In this document: positions 6,036 to 12,839 of the stretch, one piece after another | Numbering within the stretch: position 1 is the first letter of the stretch | Layout of the letters: every line of letters starts with the position of its first letter | Source: Frankia sp. | Lineage (GTDB): Bacteria > Actinomycetota > Actinomycetes > Frankiales > Frankiaceae | DNA: 13,922 nucleotides | Assembly (NCBI GenBank): GCA_019689615.1 | Contig: JADGHD010000069.1 | Coordinates: 1 to 13,922 of the forward strand | Direction: 5' to 3' | Position numbers and translations under genes: made by a program | Notes under the pieces: model-generated | Told to the model about the DNA's origin: nothing | The model's database searches: none | The model's input: only the letters and a program-made list of their open reading frames with translations

Positions 6036-9000
6036 CTAGGCCGAGGCCCGTTCCCGCAGGCGCTGGCTGATCACCGTGGTGACGCCGTCGCCGCGCATCG
6101 ACACCCCGTAGAGCGCGTCCGCGATCTCCATGGTGCGCTTCTGGTGGGTGATGATGATCAGCTGTGACTTCTGCCGCAGCCCCTCGATCGCGTTCAGCAA
6201 CCGGCCGAGGTTGCGGTCGTCGAGCGCCGCCTCCACCTCGTCCAGCACGTAGAACGGCGACGGCCGGGCACGGAAGATCGCCAACAGCAGGGCCAGCGCC
6301 GTCAGCGACCGCTCGCCGCCGGAGAGCAGGGACAGCCGCTTGACCTTCTTGCCCGGCGGGCGGGCCTCGACCTCGATCCCCGTGGTCAGCATGTCCTCGG
6401 GGTCGGTGAGCACCAGCCGCCCCTCGCCGCCGGGGAAGAGGGTCTCGAAGACGATCTCGAACTCGCGGGCGGTGTCCCGGAACGCCGCGGCGAACACCTC
6501 CCGGACCCGGGAGTCCACCTCCTCGACGACCAGCAGCAGGTCGCGGCGGGTGTTCTTGATGTCGTCGAGCTGGGCGGACAGGAACGCGGCCCGCTCCTGC
6601 AGCGCGGCGTACTCCTCCAGGGCCAGCGGGTTGACCTTGCCGAGCCGGGCCAGCTGCTTCTCGGCCGTCGCCAACCGTGCGGTCTGCTCTGCCCGGTCGA
6701 ACGGCCGCGGCTCGCCGCCGTCCTCGTCCGGCGGCACCGGCATGTGCGGGCCGTACTCGTTGACCAGGTCGTCGGCGGCGATGCCGTGCTCCTCCATCGC
6801 CTTGGCCTCGAGCGCCTCCACCCGCAGCCGCTTGGCCTCCCGGGCCAGCTCGTCGCGGTGCGCCTCGTCGCGCAGCGCGGCCAGCGCCGCCCCGTAGGCG
6901 CGCACCCGCTCGCGCACCCCGGTCAGCTCGGTCTCGGTGGCCCGGCGGGCGGCGTCGGCCTGCTCCCGCTCGGCCGCGGCGGCCGCGAGCGAGGCGTCGC
7001 AGGCCACCAGCGCGTCGGCAGCAGCCGCGGCGACGGCCGCGGCCACCGCGGCCTGCCGTTCGCGCAGCTCACGGGTGCGCGCGGCGGCCGCCCGCGCGGC
7101 CCGTTCCTGGGCGGCCTGGCGCACCAGCGCGTCCGCCCGGCCGGCGAGGCCGCGGGCGCGCTCCTCGCTGGTCCGCACCGCGAGCCGGGCCTCGACCTCC
7201 TCGGCGCGCACGGCGGAGCTGGCCGCGACCAGCCGGTCGCGCTCGGCCGGCGAGCGCTCCTCGTCCTCGTCGTCCTCCTCGGCGCTGGCCGCGAGCCTCG
7301 CCTCCAGCTCGGCCAGCGCGCCGTAGGCCTGGTCGCGGGTCGCCTCGGCGGCGAGCCGGGCGCGCTGCAGCCGGCTGATCTCACCGGCCGCCGAGCCACG
7401 GCCCTTGTCCAGCCGGTCGAGCTGCTCGGTGAGCGCCCGGTGGCGGGCGGCGGCGGCCGAGCGGGCGGAGTTGGCGGCGTCGATCGCGGCCCTGGTCCTG
7501 GTGACCTCCTCGCGGGCCGCCTCCATCGCGCCGCGGACCGCCTCGGCCTCGGCGGCCGCGGTCGCCATCGCCGCCTCGGCCTCCTCGGCGGCGGCCGCGA
7601 GCTCGATCGCCGACGGGGCCTGGCCGGCGCTGCCGCCGACGGCGGCCGGCGGCCCGAGCGCGTCGCCGTCCCGGGTGACCACCCGCAGCTCCGGACGGGC
7701 CTTGGCGATCCTCACGGCGCTGCCCAGGTCGTCGGCCACCACGACGCCCGCGAGCAGCCCGGCCACCGCCGGGGCGAACCGCTCGTCGCTGACCCGGACC
7801 AGCTCGGGCGCCGGCGTCGCGCCTTCTGGCAGGTCGGCGACGGGCGAGGCGGGCGGGGCCGGGCTCGCGGGCACCAGCGTGGCCCGGCCGGCCTCGGTCG
7901 CCCGCAGCCAGCGCAGCGCGGTGGCGACGTCGTCGACCGAGCCGACGGCGAGCGCGTCGGCGGCCGGCCCGAGCGCGGCAGCGATGGCCACCTCCGCGCC
8001 AGGGGCGACCGCGAGCACCTTCGCCAGCCGCCCGACCACCTCGATCGGCGTGTCCGGCGGGTCCGGCACCCGGGCGGGCTCGCCCCGCCCGGCCAGGCGC
8101 TGGTCGCCCCTGCCACCACTGGCCTGGCCGCCCTTCGGCGCCGGTTGCCGCGCTGGCTGCTCGGCGCCGGTGGCCACGAGCAGGGCGGCAACCCCGTCGG
8201 TCGGCCGCAGCGAGAACGCGAGCGCGTCGCGGCGGGCGGCGGCCGAGGCGCGGTCGCGGTCGGCCGCCCGCTCCCGGGCGCGCAGCGTCTCCAGCCGCTC
8301 GGTGGCCGCGGCGTGCATGGCGACGGCGGACTCGTGCCGCGCCGCCAGCTCCTCGCGCTCGGCCTCGATCTGGGCCAGTTCGGTGTCCAGCGCCTCCCGG
8401 GCGCCGCTGGCCTCGGCGTCGCGCGCGCTCGCTGCCTCCAGCGCCTCGGTCAGCCGGACGATGTCGGCCTCGGCCGCCGCCGCCTTCGAGCGGGCCGCCT
8501 CCACCTGGCCGGCAAGCCTGGCGACGCCCTCCCGCCGGGCCGCCGCCGCCCGGGCCGCGGCGAGCAGGGCCTTCTCCTCCTCGGCCAGCGCGGCCTCGAT
8601 CTCGGCCCGCCGCCTCACCACCTCGGCGAGGGTCTCCCGGTCCCGCTCGAGCCGGGCCAGCAGCGCAGCCTCGCGCTCGCGGATGGCGGCCGCCTCCTGC
8701 TCCAGCTCCTGCGGGTCCCGCCCGCCGGTACGCACCTGCGCGCCGGCCCGCAGCAGGCGCGCCCGCTCGGTCGCCAGCTCCCCGGTGCCGCGCAGCCGCT
8801 CCCGCACCGACGACAGCGCGTACCACGTCTCCTGGGCGGCGGTTGCCCGCGGCACCGCCGCGGCGAGCTGCTCCTCCAGCGCCCGCTCGCGTTCGGCGAC
8901 GGCGGCGTGCGCGGCCTCGGTCTCGGCCAGCCGGGCGCGCACCGCCTCCTCGTCGGCGATGTCCGACGCCAGCTCGTTGCGCGCGGTGACCAGCTCGTCG

Positions 9001-9692
9001 GCGAGCAGGCGCAGCCTGGCGTCGCGCAGGGTGGCCTGGATCACGCCGGCCTTGCGGGCGATCTCGGCCTGGCGGCCGAGCGGCCCGAGCTGGCGGCGCA
9101 GCTCGGCGGACAGGTCGGTCAACCGGGTCAGGTTGGCCTGCATCGCCTCGAGCTTGCGCAGCGCCTTCTCCTTGCGCTTGCGGTGCTTGAGGACCCCGGC
9201 CGCCTCCTCGACGAACGCGCGCCGCTCCTCCGGGCTGGCGTGCAGGACCGCGTCGAGCTGGCCCTGGCCGACGATCACGTGCAGCTCACGGCCGATGCCG
9301 GAGTCGCTCATCAGCTCCTGGATGTCCAGCAGCCGGCACTGCGAGCCGTTGATCGTGTACTCGCTCTGGCCGCTGCGGAACATCAGCCGGCCGATGGTGA
9401 CCTCGCTGTACTCGATCGGCAGGGCGCCGTCGGAGTTGTCGATGGTCAGCAGTACCTCGGCCCGCCCCAGCGGCGGCCGGGACGGCGTGCCGGCGAAGAT
9501 CACGTCGGACATGGTGCCGCCACGCAGCGCCTTGGCCCCCTGCTCGCCGAGCACCCAGGCGATCGCGTCGACGACGTTGCTCTTGCCGGAGCCGTTGGGG
9601 CCGACCACGCAGGTGATGCCGGGTTCCAGGCGTAGCGTCGTCGAGCTCGCGAAGGACTTGAAGCCCCGCAACGTCAGGCTCTTGAGGTACAC
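6036..9692 (-). CDS. smc: chromosome segregation protein Smc
   Basis: Smc (1218 residues) forms ring-shaped ATPase dimers that, with ScpA and ScpB, compact and segregate the chromosome. The N-terminal head carries Walker A GPNGSGKS (31-38) and a Q-loop region VGQGQLDAVL (141-150). Two long Ala/Glu/Arg-rich coiled-coil arms (about 170-500 and 690-1010) flank the hinge (about 550-690), which ends with a glycine-rich GGSAGQ. The C-terminal head has the ABC signature LSGGERS (1123-1129), Walker B FYVLDE (1147-1152) and ITHQKRTME. An insertion rich in Gly, Pro, Arg and Gln lies at about 508-549, and an acidic run EEDDEDEE at 805-812 interrupts the second arm. The start is GTG with GGAG 4 nt upstream, a short spacing. 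All ATPase motifs are intact. Confidence 0.97.
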   Translation of the reverse strand: MYLKSLTLRGFKSFASSTTLRLEPGITCVVGPNGSGKSNVVDAIAWVLGEQGAKALRGGTMSDVIFAGTPSRPPLGRAEVLLTIDNSDGALPIEYSEVTIGRLMFRSGQSEYTINGSQCRLLDIQELMSDSGIGRELHVIVGQGQLDAVLHASPEERRAFVEEAAGVLKHRKRKEKALRKLEAMQANLTRLTDLSAELRRQLGPLGRQAEIARKAGVIQATLRDARLRLLADELVTARNELASDIADEEAVRARLAETEAAHAAVAERERALEEQLAAAVPRATAAQETWYALSSVRERLRGTGELATERARLLRAGAQVRTGGRDPQELEQEAAAIREREAALLARLERDRETLAEVVRRRAEIEAALAEEEKALLAAARAAAARREGVARLAGQVEAARSKAAAAEADIVRLTEALEAASARDAEASGAREALDTELAQIEAEREELAARHESAVAMHAAATERLETLRARERAADRDRASAAARRDALAFSLRPTDGVAALLVATGAEQPARQPAPKGGQASGGRGDQRLAGRGEPARVPDPPDTPIEVVGRLAKVLAVAPGAEVAIAAALGPAADALAVGSVDDVATALRWLRATEAGRATLVPASPAPPASPVADLPEGATPAPELVRVSDERFAPAVAGLLAGVVVADDLGSAVRIAKARPELRVVTRDGDALGPPAAVGGSAGQAPSAIELAAAAEEAEAAMATAAAEAEAVRGAMEAAREEVTRTRAAIDAANSARSAAAARHRALTEQLDRLDKGRGSAAGEISRLQRARLAAEATRDQAYGALAELEARLAASAEEDDEDEERSPAERDRLVAASSAVRAEEVEARLAVRTSEERARGLAGRADALVRQAAQERAARAAAARTRELRERQAAVAAAVAAAAADALVACDASLAAAAAEREQADAARRATETELTGVRERVRAYGAALAALRDEAHRDELAREAKRLRVEALEAKAMEEHGIAADDLVNEYGPHMPVPPDEDGGEPRPFDRAEQTARLATAEKQLARLGKVNPLALEEYAALQERAAFLSAQLDDIKNTRRDLLLVVEEVDSRVREVFAAAFRDTAREFEIVFETLFPGGEGRLVLTDPEDMLTTGIEVEARPPGKKVKRLSLLSGGERSLTALALLLAIFRARPSPFYVLDEVEAALDDRNLGRLLNAIEGLRQKSQLIIITHQKRTMEIADALYGVSMRGDGVTTVISQRLRERASA

Positions 9693-10103
9693 CGGACTCC
9701 GCAGTGATCTGGATCAGGCTCGGCCCTGGCAGGCACGTCCCACAGCCCGCGGCGCGAAACGGCCGCCGGGCCACGATATCCGTGAACCCACTGTCACGAA
9801 CAGGACACGCCGCTGTGCGTACGGTGCGCGTCAAACGGGGTAGTGTCCCGGGCAAGGCCACGACCCTCACAACAGCACAGAGTTCCTGGCACCACGACGG
9901 CCCACGACTGCCGGCGACACACGTCCCCGGCTGCGCGGGACGCCCACCACGGGACGCCACCGCGTCCAGACGCCGATGACCTGCACGGTCGCGCCGACAG
10001 CCACCGAGCTGGCGGCTGACGGCGGCCGTCGTCCCCGTCGACCAGGCCGGCCGCGTCAACGCGGTCCCAAGGCACGCCAAAGAGCCGATCCGGACACGCA
10101 CAA

Positions 10104-10143
10104 TCCCCCGGCCCACCCGCATGATCACAGGTGATCCGGGGGA
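10104..10143. promoter_or_regulatory. nested inverted repeat, possible operator or RNA structure
   Basis: Outer arms TCCCCCGG (10104-10111) and CCGGGGGA (10136-10143) pair over 8 bp. Inside, GATCAC (10123-10128) and GTGATC (10131-10136) form a second inverted repeat with a 2-bp centre; the two share base 10136, so they are alternatives rather than one structure. The inner repeat looks like a dimeric regulator site; the outer pair could fold in RNA. No bound protein can be named. Confidence 0.35.
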
Positions 10144-10360
10144 AGCTGTCACACGAGATCGGCTGACCGCCGATACCTGACCCGGGATTCAAGGGGTGGC
10201 TGACCACGGGAGCTGTCCGGTACGCCGGGCGGCCCGCCGATGGGCCTACCCGGCACCGCGGCCGAAGGCCACGCCGGGCCGGGACGAGGGCCCGACGGCC
10301 TCCCGGTGACAAGTGGTCAGCAGCGGTGTCCCGGTCGCGTGATCCGCGACATCGGGGTTT

Positions 10361-10382
10361 CCCAGGGGCTACGCCCGCTGGG
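10361..10382 (-). other. second hairpin downstream of the 64-residue gene
   Basis: CCCAG (10361-10365) pairs with CTGGG (10378-10382), and inner GGG with CCC, leaving one bulged G and the loop CTACG. It lies just beyond the hairpin at 10400-10423 in the minus-strand direction, so the two may form a tandem terminator. Confidence 0.35.
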
Positions 10383-10399
10383 TGAAGAGTTGAACCTGG

Positions 10400-10423
10400 C
10401 CCTCCGGAGTGTCAGCCGGAGGG
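10400..10423 (-). terminator. hairpin terminator of the 64-residue gene
   Basis: CCCTCCGG (10400-10407) and CCGGAGGG (10416-10423) form a perfect 8-bp stem with an 8-nt loop, 20 nt after the TGA of the small coiled-coil gene. The minus strand then reads CCAGGTTCAACTCTTC, only slightly T-rich. Position and stem strength make a terminator likely. Confidence 0.6.
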
Positions 10424-10443
10424 TTGCGAACCTCGTTCGCCGC

Positions 10444-10638
10444 TCAGGTCAGCGCCGGCTCGACGTCCAGCTCGCGGACGTCCTCGGGGACGTCAACCCC
10501 GACGAGCGCGTCGTTGACGGCGCGGGTCCTGGCAAGCTCAGCCTCGAGCTCAGCCACGCGGGCACGCAGCCGACGTACCTCGTAGGTGAGACGGGGGTCG
10601 TTGCCGGAACCGACGTGGCCGAAAAGGGCCTTCGCCAT
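10444..10638 (-). CDS. small coiled-coil protein, conserved in actinobacteria (function unknown)
   Basis: This 64-residue protein begins MAKALFGHVGSGNDPRL and continues as a strongly charged helix (about 18-45, EVRRLRARVAELEAELARTRAVNDAL) whose leucine/valine spacing fits a short coiled coil, probably a dimer. It ends with an acidic segment and EPALT. I recall similar small proteins, with the same opening and an EPALT-like ending, in other actinobacteria, but no function. There is no signal peptide or membrane segment, so it should be cytoplasmic. The ATG at 10638 has GGAGG 9 nt upstream, and a hairpin terminator follows, which together support a real, separately expressed gene. It lies between acylphosphatase and smc. 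Confidence 0.85.
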   Translation of the reverse strand: MAKALFGHVGSGNDPRLTYEVRRLRARVAELEAELARTRAVNDALVGVDVPEDVRELDVEPALT

Positions 10639-10913
10639 GGTGATGGTCCTCCACGATGAGTGACCTAGCTGGGTGACAGGCGCGACAAGACCGAGACGAA
10701 TCTTGCCGACCCATCTCTACATCCCGGCCTCTGTGCGCGAGCTCTCGCCGCGTACGAAGGCGGAGTGCGCCCCAAAGAATGACCTAAGGCTCCCACACCT
10801 GGTCACCGAAAGTCAAGAGCATGCCACAAGGCAGGCCGTCCGTCCCTGGAACGCCGAAAACTCTGGCCTTGATCCTAACGGGCGGAAGCCCCGATGGTGT
10901 GAGGCTACCTCGG

Positions 10914-11282
10914 TCAACGCCGCACGAAGCCGGTCAGATCGCCGACAGCCGGCCCTACCGAGTGCTCAACCCGGTCGGTACGACCCGGGGTATGACCGCT
11001 CACCAGTAGTTCCAGCAACGCGTAACAGGCATCCGCCGGCCCTTCCGCGATGACGTCCACGGCGCCATCCGGCCGGTTCGTCGCGGAACCGACCAGGCCG
11101 AGCCGACGGCCCCGGCTGCGCACGTAGTCACGGAAACCGACACCCTGCACGAGGCCGTACACCGTCGCGGTCAGCCGGATCGGCCCGGATCCGGCCAGGG
11201 CAGCGCGCCCGGATCCGTCACCGTCCGCGTTTCTCCGGTCGCCAGGCTCGCCCGGCGGTGGCGTCTCAGGAAGCTCAGTCAT
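10914..11282 (-). CDS. acyP: acylphosphatase
   Basis: Acylphosphatases hydrolyse carboxyl-phosphate bonds such as those of acetyl phosphate or carbamoyl phosphate. The catalytic loop VYGLVQGVGFRDYV (41-54) supplies the phosphate-binding Arg51. Asn69 in TNRPDG lies 18 residues later, the same spacing as Arg23 and Asn41 of the human enzyme. The usual GWVRN before the Asn is GSATN here, a small divergence. Residues 1-34 are a disordered Pro/Gly/Asp-rich extension before the 90-residue core. The ATG at 11282 is preferred; a GTG two codons earlier is possible. No Shine-Dalgarno is seen, and a -10-like TAGCCT lies 9 nt upstream, so the mRNA may be leaderless. It is divergent from the lipoprotein gene, with 25 bp between start codons. 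Confidence 0.9.
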   Translation of the reverse strand: MTELPETPPPGEPGDRRNADGDGSGRAALAGSGPIRLTATVYGLVQGVGFRDYVRSRGRRLGLVGSATNRPDGAVDVIAEGPADACYALLELLVSGHTPGRTDRVEHSVGPAVGDLTGFVRR

Positions 11283-11289
11283 CGGCACG

Positions 11290-11298
11290 GTAGGCTAC
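11290..11298. promoter_or_regulatory. palindromic -10 element, possible bidirectional promoter
   Basis: The 9-bp palindrome GTAGGCTAC contains TAGGCT on the plus strand (11291-11296) and TAGCCT on the minus strand (11292-11297). Both fit the actinobacterial -10 consensus TANNNT. The plus hexamer ends 11 nt before the lipoprotein GTG, and the minus hexamer ends 9 nt before the acylphosphatase ATG, so both mRNAs would have almost no leader. Neither gene has a Shine-Dalgarno sequence, which fits. No good -35 hexamer is seen on either side. The call is inference from spacing and symmetry. Confidence 0.4.
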
Positions 11299-11307
11299 TG
11301 AGCCACT

Positions 11308-11619
11308 GTGAACAGGACATCTCTCCACCCCAGCAGCCCGGTCCGGCGCCTGGTCGCCCGCCCGGGCCGTCGCGCCGCCGCGACCGCCGTCACGATCGGT
11401 GCAGTCAGTTCCGCGCTGTTCCTCGGCGGCTGCGGCCAGGAGTTCACCCAGGACGGCGGAACGGTGCCCGTCCCGCGGGCCACCACCGAGGGGGCGCTCG
11501 TCGCCACCCCCGAGGCGGCTCCGGACGCCCAGCCACTGGTGGACGGCAGCTACGCGCCGCCGCGCAGCGCCGGCCCGACGCAGACCGCGATCCCGAACGT
11601 GCCTGGCGGCAAGTACTAA
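11308..11619 (+). CDS. small predicted lipoprotein (function unknown)
   Basis: This 103-residue product is the only plus-strand gene recognised. A basic N-terminus (RRLVARPGRRAAA, 13-25) leads to a hydrophobic stretch (about 26-39) and a lipobox-like LGGC with Cys42, so lipoprotein signal peptidase would leave about 62 residues anchored outside the membrane. The mature part (GQEFTQDGG then VPVPRATTEGALVATPEAAPDAQ) is Pro/Ala/Thr-rich with no known domain and probably unstructured. The start is GTG at 11308 with no Shine-Dalgarno; GC-rich third positions from about codon 12 on support real coding. It is divergent from the acylphosphatase gene and followed 18 nt later by a strong hairpin. The long n-region and Gly at -2 make the lipobox slightly atypical. 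Confidence 0.72.
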   Translation: MNRTSLHPSSPVRRLVARPGRRAAATAVTIGAVSSALFLGGCGQEFTQDGGTVPVPRATTEGALVATPEAAPDAQPLVDGSYAPPRSAGPTQTAIPNVPGGKY

Positions 11620-11637
11620 CCGGAGTTCGATCTGGCA

Positions 11638-11672
11638 ACAGCATGTTGTGACGTTTTTCGTCACACTGCTGT
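11638..11672 (+). terminator. hairpin terminator of the lipoprotein gene
   Basis: TGTGACG (11647-11653) pairs with CGTCACA (11659-11665) around a TTTTT loop. ACAGCA (11638-11643) with TGCTGT (11667-11672) extends the stem across a 3-versus-1 internal loop. It begins 18 nt after the lipoprotein TAA. The T-run is in the loop, not after the stem, so it is not a classic intrinsic terminator. The inner part could instead be a symmetric protein-binding site. Confidence 0.55.
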
Positions 11673-11719
11673 CGGATAGGACACCCAAAGTCTCACCAGG
11701 GACACATGCTGAGACAACG

Positions 11720-11736
11720 GTCCCGCGACCCGGGAC
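11720..11736 (+). other. short hairpin followed by GTTTCT
   Basis: GTCCCG (11720-11725) and CGGGAC (11731-11736) form a 6-bp stem with a 5-nt loop, and GTTTCT follows on the plus strand. It may back up the hairpin at 11638-11672 in ending plus-strand transcription between the convergent lipoprotein and DUF2786 genes. It is short enough to be chance. Confidence 0.3.
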
Positions 11737-11904
11737 GTTTCTCGGCGGCGCCGGGTGCGCGACCGGTTTATTCCGCGTTTCGCTCCGGTATCACCGGCGG
11801 GCTGGCCTCCGGTCATAGCCAGTGTGCTAATCGCCTGGTTTCTGATCTTTGACCAGAGCGGCGCCGGTCGCGGCCCGACGCCACGGCTGGCGCCGTGTCC
11901 GGCG

Positions 11905-12642
11905 TCAGCCAAGCGCCTGCCGGGCGTTACTGCGGGTGACCCCAGAGCGGGTGCCCAGGTCGGCCCGTTGCCCTGCCGCGTAGCCCGCGCGCCCGCCGGA
12001 GCCGGACAGGTGCCGGCCGCGCGCCGCGCGCAGCCGCGGGTAGACGCTGGCCAGGTGGGCGTCGACCCGCGACGACCGGTCGGCGAGCACGAGCGCCACC
12101 GACGGGCCGTCGGCGTGCGTCGCCTGCGCCCGCTCGGCCGCCGCCCGCTCCGCCTCGGCCAGGCGCTGCTGCACGGCGACCGCGAAGCCCGCCATCCATG
12201 ACCGGCGGAACGCCCGCGGGTCCTCCCACCGCGGCGGCGTGGCCAGCGCGAGCGCCTGCGCCTGCTGCACGAGCAACGACGTGAACAGCAGCTGCACCCG
12301 GGTCAGGTCGGAGTCCATGCCGAACAGATGCGCGGCGTGCCCGGTGCGGCCGTCGGCGCCCCGCGCCGTGCGGTGCACCAGCCGGCACCCCAGCGGCGCG
12401 ACGATGCTGGCCAGCAGGGTGACCTTGTCCCGCGCGTACGGCGGGTGGATGTCCAGGACCACGTCGGCGGCCCGCGCCCGGACCGGCCCCGACTCCTCCA
12501 GCAGCGCCCGGTCGATGCCGTACTGGGCGATCAGCTCGGCCGCCTTGGCGTTGTAGGACTGCCGTGCCTCCTCGGTCAGGCCCTCGGCCTCGGCCATCGC
12601 CAGCAGCTTGCGCACCCGGCCAAGCAGGGCGTCCGAGTTCAT
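11905..12642 (-). CDS. DUF2786 domain-containing protein (function unknown)
   Basis: The 245-residue protein opens with ALLGRVRKLLAMAEAEG then EARQSYNAKAAELIAQYGID (about 5-44), the signature of the DUF2786 family, whose function is unknown. The middle (about 55-170) reads as a folded domain with HPPYARDKVTLLASIVAPLGCRLV and HLFGMDSDLTRVQLLFTSLLVQQAQAL, like the second domain that usually follows DUF2786. An Ala/Glu/Arg helix follows. The C-terminus is Gly/Ser/Arg-rich with GYAAGQRADLG, also common in actinobacterial members. The ATG at 12642 has GGGAGG 4 nt upstream. There is no signal or membrane segment. It is 197 nt downstream of mutM on the same strand and convergent with the lipoprotein gene. 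Confidence 0.88.
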   Translation of the reverse strand: MNSDALLGRVRKLLAMAEAEGLTEEARQSYNAKAAELIAQYGIDRALLEESGPVRARAADVVLDIHPPYARDKVTLLASIVAPLGCRLVHRTARGADGRTGHAAHLFGMDSDLTRVQLLFTSLLVQQAQALALATPPRWEDPRAFRRSWMAGFAVAVQQRLAEAERAAAERAQATHADGPSVALVLADRSSRVDAHLASVYPRLRAARGRHLSGSGGRAGYAAGQRADLGTRSGVTRSNARQALG

Positions 12643-12699
12643 GGAGCCTCCCGACAGCCTCGTGTGTCCGCCTCGGCACGCCGCGGCCCGGTCCGGTGC

Positions 12700-12727
12700 G
12701 CCCGGTGCCCGGCGCCCGGCGCCCGGC
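12700..12727. repeat. 7-bp tandem repeat, four units
   Basis: GCCCGGT followed by three GCCCGGC units, in the non-coding gap between mutM and DUF2786. It is a simple-sequence tract prone to slippage; no role is evident. Confidence 0.75.
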
Positions 12728-12807
12728 GCGCGTGTGCCTGCCCGAGTGTGCCCGACGGGACCCGAACGCCGGGTCGGGGCTACAGCGGGACACGCGCGCC
12801 CGGCCAG

Positions 12808-12826
12808 CCCGGGACATCACCCCGGG
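12808..12826 (-). terminator. hairpin downstream of mutM
   Basis: CCCGGG (12808-12813) and CCCGGG (12821-12826) pair around a 7-nt loop, 13 nt past the mutM stop in the minus-strand direction. An overlapping pairing CACCCC/GGGGTG is also possible. It is a candidate mutM terminator without a T-run. Confidence 0.4.
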
Positions 12827-12839
12827 GGTGGGGCCTGTC

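Larger units (their letters stand above)
9693..10443. other. 751-bp non-coding region upstream of smc
   Basis: This stretch separates smc from the 64-residue protein gene. Open frames are present on both strands, but none combines a ribosome binding site, a recognisable protein and neighbour-like codon use, and the translations are rich in Cys, Trp and Arg as expected of spurious frames. It should hold the smc promoter. A TTGACG (minus strand, at 9829-9834) resembles a -35 box, but no good -10 lies 17-18 nt downstream. Structures seen are a nested inverted repeat at 10104-10143 and two hairpins at 10361-10423. No RNA family was recognised. Confidence 0.6.

Noticed and set aside
6744..9635. 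963-codon open frame on the plus strand opposite smc
   Set aside because: It lies entirely antisense to a clear Smc gene. Such long shadow frames arise from the GC-rich third positions of the true gene, and the translation is Gly/Arg/Leu-rich with no family match.
9829..9834. TTGACG as an smc -35 box
   Set aside because: The spacing of 16-19 nt downstream contains only GC-rich sequence with no TANNNT, so no promoter is called.
10136..10200. GGGGGAA and GGGGTGG motifs reminiscent of a cyclic-di-AMP riboswitch
   Set aside because: Only short fragments resemble the motif, the rest of the conserved core is missing, and no plus-strand gene follows.
9794..10312. 172-codon minus-strand open frame upstream of smc
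   Set aside because: Rich in Cys, Arg and Trp, no ribosome binding site, no known domain, and codon third positions unlike the true genes.
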